Positions 9,897 through 21,236 of a DNA stretch of 64,000 nt are shown piece after piece. Numbering within the stretch: position 1 is the stretch's first letter; every line of letters starts with the position of its first letter. The position numbers and the translations under genes were made by a program. The DNA lies in NCBI RefSeq assembly GCF_024139115.2, contig NC_085140.1, positions 312,855,259 to 312,919,258 on the forward strand. Reading direction: 5' to 3'. The notes beneath the pieces were generated by a model that saw nothing but the letters and a program-made list of their open reading frames with translations, was not told where the DNA came from and made no database searches. This stretch comes from Armigeres subalbatus (lineage: Eukaryota; Arthropoda; Insecta; Diptera; Culicidae).

Positions 9897-11404
9897 TCTG
9901 GGTTTTTCTTAATAAGGGTTAGACCTCCCTCCCCCCTTATTTACGCCGTTGAATACCGACTTGCGAGTTTCGGAACAAATGAATAGGAATATAAGTTATA
10001 AGAGTAATTTTTCGCCTAAGGTAAATCTTTTTTACCAACGAGTTTCAAAAGAATTCGGTTTGCTGCATCCGAGAGCTGTCACGCATTACAAACGAGATTC
10101 CGCTAGGGCTTGCAGTACTAAACGAATGAAAATGATTTATAGAATTGATTTGCTGTTTCGAATTTTTGGGCGAGTTAAGTGATTGGCTTCGTGGATGTCA
10201 GGCGTGCTAGAAATAAGCAAATGGAATAACGTCTTCCTGATTTATTTTGATATGTTCGATCAAGCTCTAATGCCCAGAAGTTGATTTAGGTGTGCTGGAA
10301 GTAAGTTTGACTTCGAACAAATATTTTCTTTTGTGGCCACTAAATACATCATAATGATTATGCTGAAAATGACTTGTACACAACAAATCAACCAATGAAT
10401 GAGTTATCTTGATAAATTGATTTTGATAATCTCTGTTTGGAGCAAAACATTTCTCACAACTGGAACATTATCGCCTCGCACCTTACTGTTTATTAGACAC
10501 CAACTCAGTTAATAATAACGAGATCCTGAGCCATTTTCATTTGTTTATTATGTGTCTATAGACTATGTGGAATCTATCAACCCAAAAAATACAGAATTGT
10601 CTTCCTTGACAACTGCACATCATAGCGCTAAGCATTGGAAAGGGTGAAGCATTTTGGATGTGTAAATGAATTTTGAATTGGTAAAGCTTTATTAAATACC
10701 TTCGAAACTAACATAAAAACTTATTTGTACTACTCTTATGGAAGCATACGATGATTAGAACAAATTTATGTTTGTACTTGTATTCGAAAATACATCACAA
10801 GATAATAAAATCACCTCAAAAACAAAATTATGATAGGTGGCCCAGTGAGAACAGTAAATGAGAACACCAAACTAATGTTCTAATTTTATAAACTAGATAT
10901 GCATTTTAGTATTAACCTGTGCAGCACTTCGCCATTTAAGGAACCGTTTCAGTAGCTAGATTTAAGGTACACATTAGGGAAAAATTCATGTTTGCCAGTC
11001 AATCAATCCGGTTTTCAACAAAAATGAGAATAATAGGAAAATTATCGTCTACCATGTTTTGTAAAGAATCCGGTTTTTCGATGACGATTTCAATAATTAT
11101 CAAATAGTTGTCAATATTTAGGCCGGTCAACAGTTAACACGATTCAATTTTTAACTCATAAACAAACAAACAAACAATCGCAATTTGAAGAGATCGCAAC
11201 AAATGTCACGTCATTTTCCTGCAGATAACATTGAACGCAACACATTGTCTTTATCGTCCACAGCTAGGGATACGGATAAATGTGCCTGTTTTTTTTTCAT
11301 TTTTGAGTCAATTACACGCTTTGGTATCGAGTATCTGTACAAATGTAACGAATTTATATAACTCAAGTTTTCAAGGATCATGTTTTTGAAAGAATCAGAT
11401 TAAT
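9897..11404. other. AT-rich intergenic DNA, no features
   Basis: About 1.5 kb without supported genes or repeats. The small plus-strand frame at 9949-10182 has no domain and no coding signature. Confidence 0.5.
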
Positions 11405-11417
11405 AGCGAACAAATAT

Positions 11418-11697
11418 CTTCTTCTTCTTATTGGCATTACATCCCCACACTGGGACAGAGCCACCTCGCAGCTTAGTGTTCATTAACCACTTCCACAGGT
11501 TGCGAGGTTTCTTAGCCAGGTTACCATTTTTGCATTCGTATATCATGAGGCTAACACGATGATGATACTTTTATGCCCAGGGAAGTCGAGACAATTTCCA
11601 ATCCGAAAATTTCCTAGGCCAGCACTGGGAATCGGACCCAGCCTCCCTCGGCATGGTCTTGCTTTGTAGCCGCGCATTTTAACGCACGGCAAAGGAG
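11418..11697 (-). mobile_element. tRNA-derived SINE with 13-bp target duplication
   Basis: AGCGAACAAATAT occurs at 11405-11417 and 11698-11710, directly flanking the element. On the minus strand the head contains GGCTGGGTCCGATTCCCAG (B box in a stem) and the 3' end is GGGGATGTAATGCCAATAAG followed by AAG repeats. Those are the parts expected of a Pol III SINE mobilised by a LINE: tRNA-like promoter, anonymous body, simple-repeat tail, and a duplication adjoining the tail. The element is 280 bp and non-coding. It resembles abundant Aedes SINEs by memory only; I do not assign a family name. Confidence 0.85.
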
Positions 11698-11710
11698 AGC
11701 GAACAAATAT

Positions 11711-12780
11711 ACGCAAGCGAAAATATGCATATTATCAATATTATTTGCCAGGTGTATAAATACCTAAATCGCTTTGAAAAGGAATGGAGTTGATTAAATA
11801 AATTTAAACCTTCTAAGCTTAGAATTCATTTTCCGATTAGCTATTTTGGAGGAATCAATCTCAAATAAAACAGCTGGGTGTCTATTCCTAGTTCGAAAAA
11901 AAAACCCTAGGTTTTCCAGTATTCACAATCATGTGCAATACTCAGTATGAATTTGTGTCTGAATTTAAAAACATGGCAGGTATGGGCGTTTTAAAGATAC
12001 TTCTTTAAATACAGAAAACCTTTTTTATGGATCGACTGTATGTTTAATTCTATTTATTGAACTGCTACTCAGTCTAACAATTTTCACAACGAGTTTGTTA
12101 TTAACCCGACGTTTCGACACGGGAATTGTGTCTTTTTCAAGGGGAAAATATTTCTGTTGTTCGTCGACGTATGTTTAGTCTAACTTGAACCGTCTATTTG
12201 TCTAATTGTTTTTGGCTCTAACTAAAAAGATTATTATTTCAACTAGTCGGATTTCTTATTCCTAGAGCCTAGAGAAAGAAAAAATAATGAGCAGTCCAAT
12301 TACAGTTTTTTTGATGCGCTTTCAGTAACAAATGTTAACAGTATTTTACGCAAGGATTGAATCCAGAAATAAATGAAAACATCTCTCACTTATCTCTTTA
12401 TACACTTACGACATGTAGCAAACCTGAGAGATGTTTTTCGCAAACCGATATAAGAATTAGCAGATTCGGGAGGTTATGCGCCTGGATGATTTCCTCTAAA
12501 AAAAAGCTTTATAAAACCATCAAAAATTTATCCTAAAAGGTCCAAATCATCACATCTCATCGTCAAGTTAAGCTACACGATTCACTTTAGAAAACTTGAT
12601 ACCGTGAAGTCTTTTAAAAAGACTATTATTTTAGGTGCTACATCTCACTAAATAATGGTTAATTCCATTTGAAATAACGTCCAATAATCAATGACATCTC
12701 TATCGATGGCTGCTATTAAACTTAAGTAAGTGCAAAAATCAATTAAAATCATGTAATTTGTTCAAAATTCGAAAACTTAC
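11711..12780. other. AT-rich DNA, intron-like if the 12781 donor is real
   Basis: No open frame or transposon terminus other than the small structured motif at 12105-12143. If the minus-strand splice donor at 12780/12781 is used, this stretch would be the start of an intron. Confidence 0.4.
12105..12143 (-). other. Hammerhead-like/Penelope-type motif, degenerate
   Basis: On the minus strand the sequence reads CTTGAAAAA, a 5-bp hairpin GACAC...GTGTC, then GAAACGTCGGG. In hammerhead ribozymes the core is CUGANGA, stem II, GAAA. Here the stem and GAAA are present but the first core segment departs from consensus at two or more positions. Penelope-like elements carry such minimal hammerheads near their terminal repeats (established knowledge). 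The call as a decayed relic is inference. Confidence 0.35.
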
Positions 12781-12790
12781 CTTGAATAGC
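12771..12790 (-). other. Strong 5' splice donor on the minus strand
   Basis: The minus strand reads TTCAAG|GTAAGTTTTC with the exon/intron break between 12781 and 12780, an almost perfect consensus. It sits at the edge where the GC-richer block 12.8-15.4 kb meets AT-rich DNA, as expected for the end of a first, possibly non-coding, exon. Isolated GTAAGT sites occur by chance, so the composition shift is important support. Confidence 0.45.
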
Positions 12791-14860
12791 TTCAAACGAC
12801 GTCCTTAACTATCCAGAATTTCAGTTCCGCTTCCGCGCCACTTGAGGTACCAGAAGCTCTGTGTGTGTATGTTTCAAAACTTTCAAACTCCGTTAAATAA
12901 TTTTGCTTCCAATGAACTTTTTTTTTGTTGCTGTTATTTTTACGCGTCTTTTGGGTTCTTCCAAAGAGACAATTTTTGCTTCCTTTTTTTCCAAAATAAT
13001 TTTGAAGTTCTCAAACAGTTGATACTTTTTTTTGTTTTTGTTTTGCCGAAAATGTTTTAATTTTGGACCGAAAGGTATAGTTTCATGTTTGGGGGGTGAT
13101 TGAAAAGTTTTACATTAGAGCGCTGTTTCACATCAGTTCCGTCCGGTTCGGTGGTCCTGCGGCTTTTCCCACTACGAGTTTGGATTCATTGGGATGGGCT
13201 GAGGCTGGTGGCAGCGGTGATGCAAGCATTCGAACGGACACTACTGCTGCTGGTGCTACTGCTACTGATGTTGATGGCGCGTTTGCAGCAGGTTTCTGCC
13301 AAATAGGTGAACTTTTGCGAGAATTTCATTGGCGAGCACTCATTGCTTCCACTAACTCCGTTGGACATTTTTATCTCACTTCAACTTAAAATTGCGAATA
13401 TTCTTTTTCGTTCGTTTGGATTCTCTTCTACAACTTTTCCTCGATATATACGTATGGTACAAGGATTAATTTTAAACTTATTCACTTCCGAAAATGTACA
13501 CACTTTTATACACGTTCTGCTGGTTAGAAATTTTTGATTTCTTCAATTGCTGCACAGAATTTTCCAACTGATTTGCAATTTCAAACAAGTTTTGTCACTT
13601 CTTCTTGTAACTATTCTTCAAACATAAATACTTTCCAAAAAGGGATCAAATTTTAATCACTTGCTATGCCGAAATAGATTTTCGTGAAACCAAAAAAACT
13701 GCGAATTTTCCTTTAAAAACCTCACATCGGAATAGGGTTTCCCTTCCGCTCCGGCGAATCACAAACCCCTAAAAATTTTCTCTCTTCCCGGTCCGAAAAC
13801 CCCTTTTTTGATTCGCTTTCGGTTCTGGCGCTGCGGTCCACAACTTCTTCCTCGTTTGCTGCGCGAATGCTAACTGCCGGGTGTGCACCCTGGATGCACT
13901 TGTGCAAACTCGGAAAAATCGGTTGCTGCTGCTGCGGCTGCTTCAGCGACGACGGGTCCTCACCGGTGCTGTTGGTGGTGGTGCATTGGTGTTTGTGTTA
14001 AGGGGAGGAAAAGTGCAACACCCCCGAAGAGACGCAGTTTTATGTTGGAGTTTCCTGCGGCAGGATATTCGTTCAGACTGTGGGTGGTTGGAGCTATATT
14101 GTTGCTTTCGCTGAACTTCACCTCGGTAGAACTTGGCAGCACTATTCTATAGGATTTACAAACAAGACAATTTCGTAAAATATTCGTATATCTGAAGATC
14201 ACACACGAGAGTTTTCACAATTTATTCAACTCGTAGTTAACAGCTTTTTCAATTAACGTTCGGTCCACGCTAGGTTGGTTGGAATTATCTCAACCCCTTG
14301 GGAGAACTTGGCGTACTATCAACCAAGAATCCACGTATCACACTATTGTTCACTTGTCACGCGATGCACAATGTCAAACCGCGAAAACGCGGTCCGTCTT
14401 CCTTAATCAAAACATTCACGATACTGAATTTTGCACATTTTTTCGAAAAATCTTGGAAAAATCTCACCACACTTCCAACAGTGATCAGGGCTTCAGAATG
14501 CACCCCTTCTGTTCCTTGCGTAATGATAGCAATCGCCGACTAAGTGTTCCGGTTTGCGTATTGTTTTCCTGTTATTGTTGTTGTTGACTTCCCGTAAGAG
14601 CAATGAGCCATGTGTATGGGTTGCGTATGACGTTGCGTTTATTTGTGGTTACAAAATTTTTCAAATGCAATTTTCGCGCAAAAAATCTGTTTCAAACGAT
14701 TTTGGTTCTTTTGGTTCCTCCGAAGTGCACGCACAGAAAACACTGCTTGCTCCCGAGCACCTCCAAAAGCTAGGGCCGAATAGACAAATATGAAAAGTGT
14801 AAGCTGCGTTTTGGCAGAGTGTGGCCCCGGTAGTCACTCACTGACACCGACTTCGCGCGC
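12781..14860 (-). other. Candidate host 5' UTR exon (minus strand), non-repetitive
   Basis: This stretch has no transposon signature and contains host-like low-complexity runs, such as GCTGCTGCTGCGGCTGC near 13926 and TTGTTGTTG near 14575. It ends at a strong donor on the minus strand. No long conserved protein frame is present: plus-strand frames of 97, 89 and 102 codons at 13096-13389, 13883-14152 and 14279-14587 lack domains. An untranslated leader exon is the best reading; an enhancer-dense intron is the main alternative. Confidence 0.3.
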
Positions 14861-15440
14861 GCCTCGCATATACATGTAGAAATAGTGGGCAATGCTTTTG
14901 GTTGCTTCGCTGCCTGCTGCTGCGATCAACCAACATCAACGCAAGCTCGGCGCACTTCAAACAACCGAAAAAAAAAACACCCAAAAAATGACCGAAACTG
15001 AGTCCTGAGCTCCGCTTTGCTGCTGCTTGCTTCCCTAACTACGGGCGCTGCTGTATGGGTGTGTGCAGCAGCGATGTTAGGCACGCGGCATCAATAACAA
15101 CGAAAATGCGTGTGAATGAAATGCGTCCCGAGGCCTCTCTCTAGTGGGAGAGCGGTGGGCGTGCGAGCGAGAACGCGACAAACCAAACCACCCCTTGATG
15201 TTGTCGATGGTAGCGGGCAGAGACGGTGGTGGCAAATGCGGGGATAGCAATCGCGAGCATGTATAGGATAGACAATTGCCGAAAAATACATTTTTATTTT
15301 GTTGGCCCACTGACTACGGTTAGAAACCGCACCATCGTCCGTCCGCGGCAGCAAGCACCGGAACTCACTGCTGCCTCTTTAGTTGCGCTGACTCTCACGA
15401 GAGAGGGACGCTACGCGGCCAAAAAAAAACGACGATAGAT
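14861..15440 (-). promoter_or_regulatory. Promoter-like region with GAGA motifs and initiator-like sites
   Basis: The region holds GA/CT clusters (CCTCTCTCTAGTGGGAGAG near 15135, CTCTCACGAGAGAGGG near 15390), CAG-rich runs and CG-rich segments. Minus-strand initiator-like sites are TCAGTTTCGGTC near 14992-15003 and TCAGTGAGTG near 14835-14845. GAGA-type and TCAGT initiator motifs are common at dipteran developmental promoters. No TATA box is evident, and the start site cannot be fixed from sequence. Confidence 0.3.
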
Positions 15441-15802
15441 GTTAGCCGAAGAGGTCTATGGCTGCACATGAAAGTGAATAGGTTTCGGTTGGATGTGGAT
15501 AGGAAGGATAGATGAAATTGCCGAAAGTTCACATACCATTTACAGTTTTCTCTCAAATAGTGGGGCTTGTGAGGTGAAGGATAATCTTTTGGAAAAAGCA
15601 TATCCCGGGAAAGCAATTTCAGAGTGTAATCCTATAGAAATGTTTTTGTTGATTTTTGCTATTAAAATAACTTTGTTCATTTGAAGGTTTTAAAATTGAG
15701 AGAATCAATAGAAACGAACGATTTGAATTAAATAAAGCAAAATAATCTTTGAGTTTAGAGCCAATATAGTTTAATAATTTATACATTGACCGAAATAAAT
15801 GT
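15441..15802. other. Intergenic DNA, nothing recognised
   Basis: AT-rich sequence between the promoter-like block and the nested transposon region. Confidence 0.5.
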
Positions 15803-16472
15803 GAGGTAAGACGGTATAATGAGCCCCCCTGGCCAAAACTCCCCTTTGATTTCTAGCAAACTATTACTAACTAAGGTTAAGAATCGGTTGGCACCTTTAA
15901 AAATTTGTCAGACCATCAGCCAGACCATTCAAAAAGTTAAAAATTTGATAACTTTTCATGTTTGGTTGCTCAACATAACAGACTGCTATACTGTCCGCAA
16001 AATTAGCACTTGAGAGCTCATTTGGGCAACAAAAAAACTTTTCTTAGTAGTTAATATGATAATGACGTTTCCACCTTAAAAAATTTAACGTTTTCAAAAG
16101 TATGTTTCACTAGTCGAAACGCCCCCGTGGCCGTGGGCAAGGCGATATGCCCTTACCAAGTGGACACAAGCGCGGCGAGCTCAGCAGCAGTTGTTTCCAA
16201 ATGGTATGGGAACAATCGATTCGTAATTCAAACCTGCTTAAATGGACATATGTTGGTTTTTAATGTCAAGCACATAAGAATTTGAAACTTACCTATTATG
16301 AGATAGATAAAATACTAGTTAATGGCTATGAAACGTCTTCGGTTAAGGTGGGGCGTTTCGCCCAGGCACTTATTATAATCCATTTTTCACGACTTTTCAA
16401 AAAAAGCTTTATTACGTGTTCTCTGCAATATTTTATATGACTACTCACAGGCAATTGATTGGTCACAATTTT

Positions 16473-16603
16473 TGCTTGTCATAAGACGAGTTTGTACAAT
16501 CCCATTGAATTCCACCACTTAATTGTATCTTGACAGATACGTATTTCGACCTCAACAGAAAGACCGTCTTCAGTGTCTCGTACTTGACTCGACTTGAAAG
16601 TCG
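16473..16603 (+). mobile_element. Hairpin element copy 3, single arm
   Basis: It starts CTTGTCATAAGACGAGTTTG and continues through CCACTTAATTGTA, GACAGATACGTATTTCGACC and TGTCTCGTACTTGACTCGAC, matching one arm of the elements at 7863 and 24615. It stops at the junction with the LINE leader. The second arm is not found on the far side of the LINE, so it was lost or never present. Confidence 0.75.
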
Positions 16604-16795
16604 GCAATCCAGGGCTGCGAAATGGTGAGTTGGCATCTGGGAAGGAGCGACCTACACAGCTCTGGTCCTCACAAGTTCCAATCTCACGCTTCCACGGGTC
16701 TTCCGATGACAATCGACCGCCAGCTAAGGGTTTTGTACTTAGCTGGTAGTGCAGCCTGGGCACTGTTGTCCTTCTGACATCAGCTAGAGTGAGTG
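16604..16795 (+). repeat. LINE leader module shared with the 59446 element
   Basis: This segment carries ATCTCACGCTTCCACGGGTC, GACCGCCAGCTAAGGG, a TGCAGCCTGGGCA block and TTGTCCTTCTGACATCAGC. The same blocks occur in the same order at 59446-59635, where they precede an RTE-type endonuclease instead of an R1-type ORF1. Confidence 0.85.
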
Positions 16796-17012
16796 GGTGC
16801 GACCAAAGGGACCATCGTCCCTAACCCCTAATCCCAAGGCGTTAAGCGACCCGTGCCGAGGGGATGCATGGCCAGGGGGGTGAAATAATGAGCTAGGCCT
16901 TTAACGGAGCCTGTGGGGTACCTGGGCACCCTCCACAGTAATTGTCCCTTACCGCGTCATGCTGGGCTCTGGCGTGGTGGACCTCTTTTCCCGAGCAACT
17001 CGTGGGACCAAA

Positions 17013-18063
17013 ATGGAAAAACAAGTCAATTCTTCAATTAGTGGTAGTAGTGTAGGCGACAACCCCTTCGCAAGAGGTGGGTTGTTCAGGTCTCCGCCTA
17101 GGAGGCCAGAAGCAATAGTCGGCAGCTCGGTGCGCAGCGCCAGCGTGGGTCACTTAACCATCTCCCAGGCTACGCTGGTAGAGAGAGGTTATAGACGACC
17201 CATGGCTTGTGAAAGCGATGAACCGCAAACGCGATGGGCTTTCGGCCTTCGAAGTGGTGACGGAACAGCTGGACGCCATCATCGACTTTGCGTCATCGAA
17301 GCATAATATCAGTAAGGACCTCAAGAGGAGCTTGCTGAAACTTCGAAAGTCGATGTTGGACGCCAATCTGGAGAAGGCGGTCGGCACGGCCAAGTGTAAA
17401 CCCGTGAAATCCGTGGAGTCGAGGTCTACCCAGACTCAAGGATTTTCGGACTTGGGCAAGGTCGAATCGACCGAGGGCGTGCCAGCGAAGACGGTGGTGC
17501 CAAAGTCTACCCAGACTGAGGCTCAAGTATTCGCGAGCACGTCGGGGGTGACTGTTCCAACGGAGCAGATACAAAAACGGGGGAGACAGTCTCCAGGGGA
17601 TGAGCTCCCTGGGGGCCGCTCCAAAACGCGGAGGGTTACTACCCCGAACAAGGGTAGTGGGGCTGGGAAGCTGAACCCCGGCCAGGTACCTCACAAACCG
17701 GGAGAGGAAGAACCTGGAAAGGTCCGTCCAACAAGGAAAGACGGTGGTAAGGGGTTACGGCAGGGTGAGAGCTCTCAGCCGCACCAGACCAGGGAAATAG
17801 AGGGGGATGACGCCTCCTGGACCCTGGTCAAGCACAAGAGGAAACCGAAGACGTCAAGGGCCGAAAAGAAAGCCCAGGCGAACGAGGGTAACAAGAAGTC
17901 TAGGGTAGGCGCCAATTGCTCCAGAGGCGATGCCCTAGTCATCAAGACGAACGAGGCTAGGTACTCGGACGTCTTGAAGGCGATGAGAAGTGACGTCAAG
18001 CTCGGTGAACTCGGCGCCGACGTACATCGAATAAGACGTGGATGGGCGAGATGCCCGGATAAA
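17013..18063 (+). pseudogene. R1-like LINE ORF1, N-terminal part, frameshifted
   Basis: The likely start is the ATG at 17013 (MEKQVNSS...). A frameshift near 17200 moves the reading frame, after which a clean run from 17209 continues to the insertion. The protein is charged and low in structure: two STQT-type motifs around residues 65-105 of the downstream frame, then a lysine/arginine/proline/glycine-rich stretch. LINE ORF1 proteins bind element RNA. The frame is cut at CCGG (18055-18058) by the 18059-19916 insertion and runs out within it. Removing the insertion and one CCGG would put it back in frame with the part at 19921. Confidence 0.75.
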
Positions 18064-19916
18064 AATTTACAGTAACTTGTATGACATTACACATTGAAAT
18101 ACAATAGATTGTGTGGCAAACAATACAAACTATTGTATGCTTATTGTAAAATGTCTACGGTTGTAAAAGATCTTTATTGTACGTACATTAAGATAACAAT
18201 ATATTTAAATGTTTCCGATAAATTCTATTATATTTTTATTGTTCGCTTATGTTTAGTATTGCTCATCCAAAAACTAAAACAATTTTTTAAAAGCATTTGG
18301 GTTGGATGATCTGGAAATCCGTCTAATGTTATTGAATTAATATAATTTTGGAATATTTCATGGATTTATTATATTGATGAAATAACAATTGAAAACAATA
18401 AAATTACAATAGCTTTGTTTGTTAAATAAATAAAAATGTTATACCGGTTCTCAAGTATATATTTTCATATTGCAGGTCTTGTTGCAGGTCTAGAAATGTT
18501 TTGCAATAAAAATTTGATTTCAAAAAATGAAAGGGAACAAAACTTTCGCTTATAATTTTACTCGGAGAATGGCTGGATTCATTTGAGCGTGTACAGTTTT
18601 GTTTGTAATTAGTGAAGAGATGAAAATAATGAAACTGTATGGTGCAGAAAGTGTTTTTTTCATTGCAGTTTCTGCTGCTGGGAAAGCGGTAGATCACTAT
18701 GGCTTCTGTACCGTGGTGAGTATCTAAAGCGTTGAAGCGCGTTAGAGCATCATTACTGGGCGCGAGTATATTGATCACTCTCACTGTACTGTCATTTTAG
18801 ATTAGTCACTCTTTTTCGCATCGGTCACTATTTTCGGTTATCATTTCGGTGGCTGCATTCCGTATCGGTGACGTTCGACGTTTGATAGTTCATCAAATAG
18901 TAGCGCTGTTATTTGGTCAATTTGGTCACCTGTCAGCTGCGCTACTGTTTTAGCAGCGCGTTTAGTAGCGACCGGTAAAGTGTCAAATAATGATACTGCG
19001 CTGACAAACGGTTTATACTCACCACCGGTAATCGTAATCTTATACTACAAAAGTTCAATGTACATAATGAACGCAGTGGTTCATCCCGAACAAAAAATAA
19101 ATGAAAATTTTATCATCATAATACCTGATGACATGCCTGGTAACATGTATCCTTGTTCCTTTACAGAAATGAAGCTTATGATAAATAAAATACTGCTGCT
19201 TGCTGGTCACTGATTGAAGGTCGTTCAGTGGCTACCATTGGCCAATCTCACCAACGGGATATAATAAGAACTGATGCAGGTATTTTTTTCTTTTCTTCTC
19301 AACGTATTTTTTCTAATAAAAATGACATTCTTTTATTATTTACATTTTTCACAAGTTTATATCTATATGTATTGTCTATTCGGAACAAAGTTAGTACGCT
19401 TTTTAAACCGATGTTGGATTTTTCTCCAGATACAGGCAACCCACTTAACTTTGGAAGTAGTGCGCTGGATTCCTCTAAAGATATGCTAAACAACCGGAGG
19501 AAAATAAAATAATTTGTAAAACAATTAATTGTATTGTATTTTTATTGGAATATTGGAGTATAATGTATTCTAAATCCTGTTGTATTTCTATTGTAAAACA
19601 ATAGAAACAGTAATTGAAAACATTTAAAACACAATGTTTTCTATTGTTTTGTCGCTCGAAATCATCCCATTGAAGAACCGTAAAATCAATTGTTTTGCTC
19701 CGAATTTTGTATGGAAAATTTTCGATTTTTTATTGTAAAGATACATAACAACCCCCTTTTTAATTGTAAAAGTCCCATTTACCATTCATTTTATCGTGGA
19801 AAACCATTATTTCTCATGTGATTTTATTGTCAAAATTCCATTATATTCAATGGTAAAATTATGTTTTAAATGGTGTTGTAACAATAAAATTTATGATATT
19901 TTAATGATATTTTTAT
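18059..19916. mobile_element. 1.86-kb AT-rich element flanked by CCGG in LINE ORF1
   Basis: CCGG occurs on both sides (18055-18058, 19917-19920). The insertion begins ATAAAAAT and ends ATTTTTAT, an 8-bp terminal inverted repeat. Near the ends are many short ATTGTA/TACAAT/CAATAG motifs (for example around 18100-18150 and 19520-19640), as in transposons with subterminal binding sites. The middle is less AT-rich and holds a 120-codon minus-strand frame with no domain. A 4-bp duplication and an intact reading frame across the empty site support insertion; the superfamily is unknown. Confidence 0.7.
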
Positions 19917-20386
19917 CCGGTGATCCTCGAGCTGAAGCGGGGCGTCTCGCAACAGGGCGCCGCCTACAAGAAGTTGGCGGAGGAAGTCCTAGGCAAGACG
20001 GTTAAGGTCAGGGCACTCACGACGGAGGTGAATATAAAGCTTAAAGACCTAGACGAGATCACCGAAGTCGAAGAGCTCTCACGGCACTGCGGCGATAGTG
20101 TGAAGTGGAGACGCTCACCGCAGCCGTTCAGCTACGGAAAGGTCCGACAGGGACGCAGGTAGCATTAGTTCGGCTATCTGCAGCGGACACCTCCAAGGTA
20201 GTCAAGTTAGGGAGCGTCAAGGAGGGATGGTCGGTGTGCCCTGTGGGCATATACGAGCAACCCGAAGTTTGCTTCAAGTGCCTGGAACCGGGGCACAAGG
20301 AATGGGACTGCAAAGGCCCTGACAGAAGCAATCTCTGGACAATCTCTGGACACTACCCCGGACAACCTAGTTCGGAGGATGTGTAA
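19917..20386 (+). pseudogene. R1-like LINE ORF1, C-terminal part with CCHC knuckle
   Basis: The frame resumes with LELKRGVSQQGAAYKKLAE, typical of the conserved ORF1 region before the zinc knuckles. It then changes frame near 20100 and continues through VCPVGIYE to the knuckle CFKCLEPGHKEWDC (C-X2-C-X4-H-X4-C) around 20271-20312. R1/Loner-type ORF1 proteins normally have two or three knuckles. Here the sequence degenerates after the first, with a short duplication of ACAATCTCTGG near 20330-20350. Nucleic-acid binding is the family role; this copy is dead. Confidence 0.8.
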
Positions 20387-21236
20387 AGATGAAGTTGGCT
20401 GGAACGCCGTTTTATCGGCTATCGCCCAAATCGTCGCGGAGCTACACAGAAGGTGGCGCGTGGACTCAAGGATGGCTAGTTCAGGCGCAAATAAGAGGTG
20501 GTCCCAGCAGGGATCGGAGTCGGCTTCATGGGTCATACCGGTGGTCATGCTCTGTGGTCGAACTCGATCCTTTTATCGAAAAAGTGGCAGCGCGAAGAAC
20601 AACATGGTATCGTCGCTTTCGCGGCGTCGATCAACCGGGCGGGTTCCGAGCCCGAGGACGGAAAGGAGTCCTCGTCAAGGCTGGGGCAGGCGTAGGCACC
20701 GCGTCGCCAAGTCCCTCTGTGTGTTGGCGAATAGACCCTATCGCAGAGAGGTCAATTTGGGGTGCACGCGGCATCATCATTCTTGATACCAGTCGTGCAG
20801 AGGGAAGCAGGCGCGAAGTCGACCCTTCCCACCTTCCGAGGACATAGGGCGTGGTAAGGCCACCTGGAAAGCCGGCAGTGCGCTGGCACGATACCATGGT
20901 GTTCTTCTAAAAAAGCGAGTCACGATGTTCGGTGCTGCAAGGACACGAAGCTAACCTCGAGAGTGCGTTGTGCACTAGTCCCCCTTTGAAGCATTACTTT
21001 CTGGTTGTACCGCAGGGACTATGGGCTTGGCGGCAATGGAAACGGTTTAACGGGCCGGGGATGTAGTCCTGCCTCCCTCGTTTGCTGTTGGAGGTGGTCC
21101 CTAACCCCGCACTTCCTGGACAACCCAGGATGTCTGTTGAGCAGATTCCCCCTCCATTGCTTAGGAAGAAAAAAAAAGAGGCAATCCATTTGCGATTGTC
21201 TGGACTACCAAATAACACAAACTTTGCATATACTGC
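20387..21236 (+). other. Collapsed LINE ORF2 and 3' UTR
   Basis: GC-rich sequence with several out-of-register open frames (135 and 152 codons) but no contiguous endonuclease or RT domain. The end, from about 21010, looks like LINE 3' UTR: CGCAGGGACTATGGGC and CCTAACCCCGCACTTCCTGG. A large internal deletion best explains the loss of ORF2. Confidence 0.6.

Larger units (their letters stand above)
16604..21236 (+). mobile_element. R1-like non-LTR retrotransposon, defective
   Basis: The order is a leader (16604-17012), a broken ORF1 with a CCHC knuckle (17013-20386), a collapsed ORF2 and 3' UTR (to about 21236). ORF2 should encode endonuclease and reverse transcriptase of roughly 1,000 residues, but no RT motif survives; fewer than 850 bp remain after ORF1. 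A 1.86-kb foreign element splits ORF1. The 3' end is taken just after a TTTGCATATACTGCG stretch. Weak TTGAAAG/TTGAAAAG similarity at the two edges may be a target duplication. Clade is inferred from the ORF1 zinc-knuckle region and overall plan. Confidence 0.75.
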
